Assembly: GCA_021802795.1 (NCBI GenBank) | Contig: JAJZRH010000014.1 | Span: 1 to 10,663, forward strand | Source: a bacterium | Lineage (GTDB): Bacteria; Patescibacteriota; Minisyncoccia; Phycocordibacterales; Phycocordibacteraceae | Direction of reading: 5' to 3' | DNA: 10,663 bases | Shown: positions 6,355 through 10,663 of the stretch, in pieces | Numbering within the stretch: position 1 is the first letter of the stretch | How the letters are laid out: each line of letters begins with the position of its first letter | Notes under the pieces: model-generated | What the model was told of the DNA's origin: nothing | The model's database searches: none | What the model saw: only the letters and a program-made list of their open reading frames with translations | Translations under genes and position numbers: made by a program

Positions 6355-6360
6355 CCATTT

Positions 6361-6738
6361 ATGCAACTGGAAGTTTGTCTGGCCAAGATACACCGAGCGA
6401 CGGTCACCGATGCCGACCTCGACTATATGGGCTCTATCACCATCGACGGATTGCTTCTGGACGCCGCCGGCCTGCTCCCGAACCAGTCGGTCCTGGTCAA
6501 TAGTCTCGCGAACGGGGTCTCGTGGAAGACCTATATCGTGCGCGGAGAAGAAGGGAAGGGCGAGATCATCCTCAATGGCCCGCCGGCGCACCATTTCAAG
6601 AGGGGCGATATGGTCATTATCCTGTCCTACGTGTTCGTAAACGAGGAGGAAGCGAAGAAAATGCCGCACCCCACGACTGTTTTCGTGGACGAGAAGAACC
6701 GAATGACCGAGGTAAAGAAAGGTTGGCGTCCGTCCTAA
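6361..6738 (+). CDS. panD: Aspartate 1-decarboxylase (pyruvoyl enzyme)
   Basis: This 125-residue protein matches the size and order of PanD, which decarboxylates L-aspartate to beta-alanine, a precursor of pantothenate and coenzyme A. The proenzyme cleaves itself between Gly24 and Ser25 to form the N-terminal pyruvoyl group, and YMGSITID (22-29) carries exactly this site. K9, H11, Y22 and Y58 and the LNGPPAH loop (71-77, N72) align with the E. coli enzyme without gaps. The substrate-carboxylate-binding arginine expected at position 54 is Ser here (NGVSWKTY, 51-58), with a Lys at 56. The start is fixed by the conserved K9/H11/G24 spacing. It appears to be its own transcription unit, divergent from the GH130 operon; no other pantothenate gene is in the window. 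An in-frame upstream start at 6106 would add 85 residues of antisense sequence and is rejected. Confidence 0.93.
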   Translation: MQLEVCLAKIHRATVTDADLDYMGSITIDGLLLDAAGLLPNQSVLVNSLANGVSWKTYIVRGEEGKGEIILNGPPAHHFKRGDMVIILSYVFVNEEEAKKMPHPTTVFVDEKNRMTEVKKGWRPS

Positions 6739-6763
6739 CTTAGGAGTATTGTGCGTCCCAGAA

Positions 6764-6788
6764 GCCCTTTGTAACGAGAGGGCGTTTT
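6764..6788 (+). terminator. Probable intrinsic terminator after panD
   Basis: A 7-bp stem with one G-U pair (6764-6770 with 6777-6783) and a 6-nt loop is followed by GTTTTGCTTT. It starts 25 nt after the panD stop. It also lies in the leader of the next gene, so if that gene's promoter is upstream (TATTGT at 6747-6752) the hairpin could act as an attenuator. Confidence 0.55.
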
Positions 6789-6804
6789 GCTTTCTGATTT
6801 CTTG

Positions 6805-6810
6805 AAGGAG
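6805..6810 (+). promoter_or_regulatory. Shine-Dalgarno sequence deciding the start at 6817
   Basis: AAGGAG ends 6 nt before the ATG at 6817, an ideal spacing. It is the only strong ribosome binding site in the window and selects this ATG over an upstream in-frame TTG at 6787. Confidence 0.8.
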
Positions 6811-6816
6811 TTCGAA

Positions 6817-7797
6817 ATGAACGCATTGGAACAATCGTGCATCGTCGCGGTGAAGAATTCCGTTCTACCGCCGGAATGGGCGGAGCGGTTCAAGAAGCAC
6901 AAAGTGAAGCTGTACTACCTCGACCTGACCCGCAACCCGGCGAAGAACGGCAAATCTTATCCGGCAAAGAAGATACTGGAACAGGCGATCGCGCAGCATC
7001 CGGATGCGATAGCGCTCGTGGACTCTACGTCGGGAAATTACGGAGTTGCGCTCGCCAAGGCGCTCAAGCAGTATCGCAAGACCCATCCGGAGTGTCGGCT
7101 CACCCAGATCATCATGGCCGTATCAAAGAGCCTGCCCAAAGGGAAGCGGAAGCTCCTTCTGGATTGCGGCATAAAACTGCTCGAGGCGGATGATTCGATC
7201 CATGCGATGAAGGTCGCCAAAGCATACGCCAAGAAGAAGGGGCACGTGTACACGGGACAGTACTGGAATCCCGCGAACAGCGACGGCTGGGATCCTGTCA
7301 GCGATTTCATCGTCGACAGGATGTCCAACCTTGGCGTTGCCGCATGGGGCGTTGGCAGCGGCGGCGGCGCCTCCAATGTTTTGCGGAAGCTCAAGGAACG
7401 TTTCGAAGAACGCAGCTTTGGCATCTGGCGCGCGGCGGTGGTCGTCGAAGACGGAAACTCGGTCGGCGGCGTCCGGGGCGAAAAGCAGCTCAAACCCGGC
7501 ACGCTTCCTTGGTGGAGGTTCGCCAATGAGACGCGCTTTGTCAGCGAGGAAGATGCGAATCGTTTCTGTTCGTATCTCTGGCGGCAGAGGGGCGTTTTCG
7601 TCGGCCAGAGCACCGGGTTTGCCGCGGAGGGCGCCTGCCTGGCGGTTCGGAACCTCATCATGCTGCGCAAGCTGAACCGGTACCGTGCGAAGGACGGCTT
7701 TGTGCACGTGCTCATACCCTCGCTCGATCTGTGCTGGCCCTACCGCGCTGAATTCAGGCGGATGGGTATTCGTCTTCCGAAACGGGCCGTGCAGTGA
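6817..7797 (+). CDS. Fold-type II PLP-dependent enzyme, cysteine synthase-like
   Basis: This 326-residue protein has the layout of the cysteine synthase / cystathionine beta-synthase / threonine dehydratase group, whose members use pyridoxal phosphate for beta-replacement or elimination on amino acids. An ungapped alignment of NPAKNGK (40-46) with NPSFSVK of E. coli CysK places the cofactor lysine at K46. STSGNYG (70-76) is the substrate-binding Asn loop, GVGSGGGAS (178-186) the glycine-rich phosphate-binding loop, and YWNPANSDGWDP (149-160) matches the usual NPAN segment. S302 (IPSLDLCWPY) may contact the pyridine nitrogen. The lysine motif departs from the usual SxKDR or FKxRG, so a true cysteine synthase is uncertain and another amine, sulfide or amino acid substrate is possible. 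It stands alone between two terminators and has a proper Shine-Dalgarno sequence, unlike its neighbours. Confidence 0.82.
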   Translation: MNALEQSCIVAVKNSVLPPEWAERFKKHKVKLYYLDLTRNPAKNGKSYPAKKILEQAIAQHPDAIALVDSTSGNYGVALAKALKQYRKTHPECRLTQIIMAVSKSLPKGKRKLLLDCGIKLLEADDSIHAMKVAKAYAKKKGHVYTGQYWNPANSDGWDPVSDFIVDRMSNLGVAAWGVGSGGGASNVLRKLKERFEERSFGIWRAAVVVEDGNSVGGVRGEKQLKPGTLPWWRFANETRFVSEEDANRFCSYLWRQRGVFVGQSTGFAAEGACLAVRNLIMLRKLNRYRAKDGFVHVLIPSLDLCWPYRAEFRRMGIRLPKRAVQ

Positions 7798-7819
7798 TCG
7801 GCTCGTTTCTTCAAGACCT

Positions 7820-7850
7820 GCGGCCGCGCCTTGTGTGCGGCCGCTTTTTT
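7820..7850 (+). terminator. Strong intrinsic terminator after the PLP enzyme gene
   Basis: Two copies of GCGGCCGC (7820-7827 and 7837-7844), each self-complementary, pair across a 9-nt loop and are followed at once by six T residues (7845-7850). It begins 22 nt after the PLP gene stop and ends 6 nt before the stop of the convergent ATPase gene. On the minus strand no T-run follows, so it should act mainly in the plus direction. Confidence 0.9.
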
Positions 7851-7856
7851 ATACAG

Positions 7857-9635
7857 CTAGGCGCGCGGACGGAACGCCGCGCGAAGTGCGTTGAGGATGA
7901 CCGCGACATCAATGCCTTCCTGGAGCAGGGCGCCTTCTACCGGGACGATGAGTCCGAACGCGGCGAACAGCATGCCGACGGCGGAGAGGCCGATGCCGGT
8001 ATACACGCTCTGTCCCGCAATGCGCACCGAACGCCTGGAGAGCGCGAAGAGCTCCTGGATGAGCAGGACGTCGTGGCCGAGGATGGCCACATCAGCCGCT
8101 TCAATGGACGCGCTGTTCTCCGTGCCGGAGAAGACGATGCCGATGTCCGCCTTCGCGAGCGCAGGCGCATCGTTGAGCCCGTCGCCCACCATCGCGACTT
8201 TTTCCCCGCGTTTCTTCGCTTCCTCCACCAGGCGGTATTTATCTTCCGGCGTGCAGTCCGCGCACACATCGAGCGAGAGGCCGGCGAATATCGCGTCGGC
8301 ATGCTCTTTCCGGTCGCCCGTGAGCACTGCGACTTTGAGTCCGGTGTGCGCGAGATCGGTAAGGAATTTCTTTGCATTCTCTTTAAGCGTGTCATTGAAG
8401 TGGAGCACGGCGAGCGGGTTGCCGTCTTCGGAGAGGAGGAGCGAAATGCCGCCTTCTTTATGATGCTCCTCCGGCGCCTGTTCTATGGAAATGTAATGAC
8501 CGTCCACGGCGCCGGTGACGCCTTTCCCGATGACTTCGGCCACATCGCGCGCCGGCGCGGGAGTGAAATTGTGTTTTTTTGCGGCAGTGATGACGGCGCG
8601 CGCGAGCGGATGGATGGAATGGTATTCAAGCGCGGCGGCGAGCGAGAGCGCTTGGGATTCGGTGACCTTCTGATCCAGGAGCGTCACGCCGGTCAGTTGC
8701 GGTTCGCCGAGCGTGAGCGTGCCGGTCTTATCAAAAAAGACGGTCGTGATGCCGGCGATGGATTCGAGCGCGGCGGGCGTCTTTACAATGATGTTCCGCC
8801 CCGCCGCGCGCGAAAGCCCGCCGATGAAAGCGACCGGTGCGGCGATGATGAGCGGGCAGGGCGTCGCGATGACGAGCACGGCGAGCACGCGCACAATGTC
8901 GCCGGTGAGGAGGTACGCGCCGCCGGAGATGAGGAGCGTGAGGACGGTGAACGGCAGGTTTGCCGCAGTCGTCAGCCGGACGAACGGCGCCTGATTCTTC
9001 TGCGCGTCCCGCACCAGGTCCACGATCTTTGCATAGGTCGATGTTTCCAGCGTTCCCTGGACCGTGAGCTCGAACGCTTCTCCCGCATTCACGCTCCCGC
9101 TCTTCACAAAGGCCCCCTCGTCCATTGTCTCGGGCAACGGTTCGCCGGTCAGATTCGCGAGGTTGAGCACGGCGTGCGCCGAAGCGAGCAGGCCGTCGAG
9201 CGGGACCAGCTCGCCGCTCCGCACGATTATGGTCGCGCCGGGCAACACTTCCGCAAGCGGCACCTCCTTGTTCTCTCCGCCCACGTTCTTCACGAGCGCG
9301 GTCTTCGGGATGCGCGCGAGGAGCGCGGCGAGCGATGCTTCGGCGCGGCGTCCGGCATAGGCCTCGAGCGCCTCGCCGCCGGTATACATAAGCGCAATGA
9401 CGGCTCCGGCGAGGTACTCATGCGTGAAGGCGGCGAGTACGAGCGCAAGGAAGGCGATGTAGTCGAGCGACACGCCGCCGATGCGTACTTCTTGGTATGC
9501 GGCGATGAAAATGGCGAGAACGCCGAGACCGATGGCGGCGAGATACAGAGCGGGGAAGGAAAGAGCGAGAGCTCCCGCGAGGAGAAGGGCAACCAGCCCG
9601 GGAAGAATGAGAGTCGTGAGGTTCAAATACCGCAT
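7857..9635 (-). CDS. P1B-type heavy-metal-transporting ATPase with TPC motif
   Basis: This 592-residue inner-membrane pump uses ATP to move a transition metal ion. Motifs in order are actuator TGEP (163-166), transmembrane TPCP (258-261), phosphorylation site DKTGT (302-306, D302), HP (H342-P343), TGD (439-441), and GDGLNDAP (484-491). About eight hydrophobic helices are visible: four before the actuator, two around TPC, and two at the C-terminus, the last with QEGIDVAVILNALR. There is no N-terminal HMA metal-binding domain and no His/Cys-rich tail. The TPC motif differs from the CPC of copper or zinc/cadmium pumps and from the SPC of P1B-4; TPC is described for P1B-5 pumps linked to nickel/iron, but the hemerythrin tail of that group is absent, so the metal is uncertain. 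The ATG at 9635 precedes the first helix and follows a GAGG about 9 nt upstream; a longer frame to 9854 is non-homologous. Confidence 0.9.
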   Translation of the reverse strand: MRYLNLTTLILPGLVALLLAGALALSFPALYLAAIGLGVLAIFIAAYQEVRIGGVSLDYIAFLALVLAAFTHEYLAGAVIALMYTGGEALEAYAGRRAEASLAALLARIPKTALVKNVGGENKEVPLAEVLPGATIIVRSGELVPLDGLLASAHAVLNLANLTGEPLPETMDEGAFVKSGSVNAGEAFELTVQGTLETSTYAKIVDLVRDAQKNQAPFVRLTTAANLPFTVLTLLISGGAYLLTGDIVRVLAVLVIATPCPLIIAAPVAFIGGLSRAAGRNIIVKTPAALESIAGITTVFFDKTGTLTLGEPQLTGVTLLDQKVTESQALSLAAALEYHSIHPLARAVITAAKKHNFTPAPARDVAEVIGKGVTGAVDGHYISIEQAPEEHHKEGGISLLLSEDGNPLAVLHFNDTLKENAKKFLTDLAHTGLKVAVLTGDRKEHADAIFAGLSLDVCADCTPEDKYRLVEEAKKRGEKVAMVGDGLNDAPALAKADIGIVFSGTENSASIEAADVAILGHDVLLIQELFALSRRSVRIAGQSVYTGIGLSAVGMLFAAFGLIVPVEGALLQEGIDVAVILNALRAAFRPRA

Positions 9636-9650
9636 GCGTTCCGTCCTCAC

Positions 9651-9656
9651 AGTATA
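9651..9656 (-). promoter_or_regulatory. Candidate -10 box for the P1B ATPase gene
   Basis: On the minus strand TATACT (9656-9651) ends 15 nt before the ATG at 9635, giving a leader of about 8 nt that contains GAGGA. An in-frame GTG at 9650 touches the box and so cannot be the start of this transcript. No clear -35 box is visible. Confidence 0.5.
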
Positions 9657-9687
9657 TAGTACCGCCCCGTCCGATAAGGGCGTTGGA

Positions 9688-9705
9688 GGGAGGAATACGG
9701 CTCCC
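9688..9705. promoter_or_regulatory. Short inverted repeat in the divergent promoter region
   Basis: GGGAG (9688-9692) and CTCCC (9701-9705) are inverted around 8 nt in the 133-bp spacer between the ATPase gene and the divergent gene at 9769. It could be an operator, but arms this short in GC-rich DNA are easily chance. Confidence 0.2.
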
Positions 9706-9749
9706 GAGTTGTTTGGTGGATAACCCCCGAAAGAGAAGGGTCTTGCGCG

Positions 9750-9755
9750 TATACT
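9750..9755 (+). promoter_or_regulatory. Candidate -10 box for the anchored-protein gene
   Basis: TATACT ends 13 nt before the GTG at 9769 and 22 nt before the in-frame ATG at 9778. The predicted transcript start would leave a very short leader without a Shine-Dalgarno sequence. No convincing -35 box is present. Confidence 0.45.
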
Positions 9756-9768
9756 GGAATAGAGTCTC

Positions 9769-10254
9769 GTGGCCATAATGCTTGAACGAAAAAAGACCAT
9801 CAACATCCTCATCGGTACCATGGCGGTTGCGATGGTCGTTACCGGCGTTATCATCCTCCGGCCGCATACATCTCCAACAGCGCAGACGGAACCGGTCTCT
9901 CAGGGGCAAGAGCCGCACAAGACCGACTTTGGCGCCGGTGCGCCGACCGATTTCCCGACCGACATTCCCGTGGAGAAGGGGGCGCAGGTTCAGCAGAGCT
10001 ATGGCTTGGATTACGCCGGGCAGAAACAGCTGACGATGGTATTCCTCTCGTCAAAAACGGTGAAAGAAAATTATTTCCTCTATGCCGGCTTCCTCAAAAC
10101 TCAGGGCTGGAATGTTTCCAACACCTACCAGAAAAGCGCGCTGTCATCCTTGTACGGCACAAAAGGGGACACGAGCGTCAATGTGACCATCAGTGAGAAC
10201 ACGATGACTGCCCCCGCGAAGTCGCAGGTGAGCATCAGCGTTCTGAAGCAATGA
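9769..10254 (+). CDS. Single-helix anchored extracytoplasmic protein, function unknown
   Basis: This protein has up to 161 residues: a basic head (LERKK), one transmembrane helix at about residues 11-30, a Pro/Thr/Gln-rich linker (31-60), and a small domain at about 61-160. The domain contains DFPTDIPVEKGAQV, a stretch LTMVFLSSKTVKENYFLYAGFL and GW (113-114), a layout I recognise from uncharacterised exported Parcubacteria proteins that begin with a P-x-P segment and end in beta strands. No cysteine is present, so it is not a lipoprotein. The domain should face outside the cytoplasm. The start may be GTG 9769 or ATG 9778; both leave the helix intact. The next gene starts 1 nt after its stop, so the two form an operon. 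No function can be assigned. Confidence 0.75.
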   Translation: MAIMLERKKTINILIGTMAVAMVVTGVIILRPHTSPTAQTEPVSQGQEPHKTDFGAGAPTDFPTDIPVEKGAQVQQSYGLDYAGQKQLTMVFLSSKTVKENYFLYAGFLKTQGWNVSNTYQKSALSSLYGTKGDTSVNVTISENTMTAPAKSQVSISVLKQ

Positions 10255-10255
10255 T

Positions 10256-10663
10256 ATGAAAACGCCTTCAACTGCAAAATCCGTCCCCCTGCTCTTATTC
10301 GTCCTCATCGCCGGCTTTGTTGGCGGAGCGGAGAGGGTCCATGCCGCCGCCGCAACGTGCACCGCAACATCCTGCACCGCCACGATAATACATTCAGGGA
10401 CCACTCTGTCTCGTGACACCATGACCCTGACCGCGTATCTGGACCAGGCGTCATATCTTCCCGGGCAGCATATGATATTTAAGGTTGATGAAAACGATCT
10501 TGGTAATCCTTATCCGTCGAATGCAGTAACCCCCATCGGCCAAGCGGCGATCAACTCTACGTCGCCGCTCAGTGCGAATGCGTTTTCCGGCCCCTACTCC
10601 TCGCAAGCCATAATTAACGGTATGACGGTGAGTCTCGACCTTGGGCCGGCTCCTTCTTCCTCC
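10256..10663 (+). CDS. Secreted protein with signal peptide (partial, runs off the right edge)
   Basis: An open frame begins at the ATG at 10256, 1 nt after the stop of the anchored-protein gene, and remains open to the window end (136 residues). Residues 1-30 form a typical signal peptide: KTPSTAK head, hydrophobic core LLLFVLIAGFVGG, and a probable cleavage after VHA (28-30). The mature part starts with Ala/Thr-rich sequence carrying two close cysteines (C35, C40) and continues with alternating polar and hydrophobic residues (TLTAYLDQASYLPGQ, 57-71) suggestive of a beta-sandwich, then a Pro/Ser-rich end (PAPSSS) that may begin a linker. The tight spacing points to co-transcription and translational coupling with the preceding gene. 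The product is probably a secreted or surface protein; its family is not recognised and its C-terminus is missing. Confidence 0.7.
   Translation, partial: MKTPSTAKSVPLLLFVLIAGFVGGAERVHAAAATCTATSCTATIIHSGTTLSRDTMTLTAYLDQASYLPGQHMIFKVDENDLGNPYPSNAVTPIGQAAINSTSPLSANAFSGPYSSQAIINGMTVSLDLGPAPSSS

Noticed and set aside
6787..6816. Ten-codon upstream extension of the PLP enzyme gene
   Set aside because: It would start at a TTG in the T-rich tail of the terminator hairpin, while AAGGAG is ideally spaced for the ATG at 6817.
5953..6834. 293-codon minus-strand ORF spanning the panD locus
   Set aside because: It runs antisense to panD and through the divergent promoter, and shows no recognisable domain.
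7794..9659. 621-codon plus-strand ORF opposite the metal ATPase gene
   Set aside because: Antisense shadow: highly charged, low-complexity Arg/Glu/Asp/Gly translation, and the other strand has every P-type ATPase motif.
9663..9682. CGCCC/GGGCG hairpin upstream of the ATPase gene
   Set aside because: A 5-bp stem with a 10-nt loop in GC-rich DNA and no T-run is expected by chance.
9636..9854. 73-residue N-terminal extension of the ATPase to an ATG at 9854
   Set aside because: The extension is antisense to the next gene's start, crosses the divergent promoter region, and has no ATPase homology; ATG 9635 directly precedes the first helix.
1..10663. Mobile element, CRISPR array, tRNA or rRNA
   Set aside because: I found no transposase or integrase motifs, no spaced direct repeats of CRISPR length, and no tRNA-like cloverleaf or rRNA-like segment.

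Overview
The window is a gene-dense, GC-rich bacterial segment. It best fits a Patescibacteria (Candidate Phyla Radiation, Parcubacteria/Kaiserbacteria-like) genome, although no rRNA or other marker gene is present to prove this. The indications are very short spacers, several genes with a -10 box only 6-8 nt before the start codon and no Shine-Dalgarno sequence, a PIF1-type helicase ending in a helix-turn-helix domain, and tiny one- or two-helix membrane proteins of a kind common in that group. TGA is used as an ordinary stop at several genes, so the standard bacterial code (table 11) applies. I see no tRNA, rRNA, CRISPR array, insertion sequence or integrase.

Layout. The left edge (1-107) probably holds the last codons of a plus-strand gene. 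A two-helix membrane protein follows (108-377), then a hairpin fused to a promoter (398-432), a small anchored Cys-rich protein (441-713), and a PIF1-like helicase with a C-terminal helix-turn-helix domain (736-2406). The helicase converges, with an 11-bp overlap, on a three-gene minus-strand operon. In transcription order the operon is: a membrane-anchored GH130-like protein (6272-5106), a tandem double GH130 protein (5061-3145), and a phosphomannomutase-like HAD protein (3148-2396) joined by an ATGA overlap. Divergent from it is panD, aspartate 1-decarboxylase (6361-6738). Next come a hairpin, a cysteine-synthase-fold PLP enzyme with a clear Shine-Dalgarno sequence (6817-7797) and a strong intrinsic terminator (7820-7850). 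A minus-strand P1B-type metal ATPase with a TPC motif (9635-7857) follows. Divergent from the ATPase is a pair of exported or anchored proteins of unknown function, the second running off the right edge (9769-10254 and 10256 onward).

How the genes work together. The most coherent unit is the GH130-GH130-PMM operon. GH130 enzymes mostly phosphorolyse beta-mannosides to mannose 1-phosphate, and phosphomannomutases interconvert mannose 1-phosphate and mannose 6-phosphate. The operon could therefore be a route for using, or turning over, a beta-mannan-type polymer or surface glycan. The first half of the double protein has lost residues that the other two GH130 domains keep, which suggests divided roles. 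The remaining genes (helicase, PanD, PLP enzyme, metal ATPase) look like independent transcription units.
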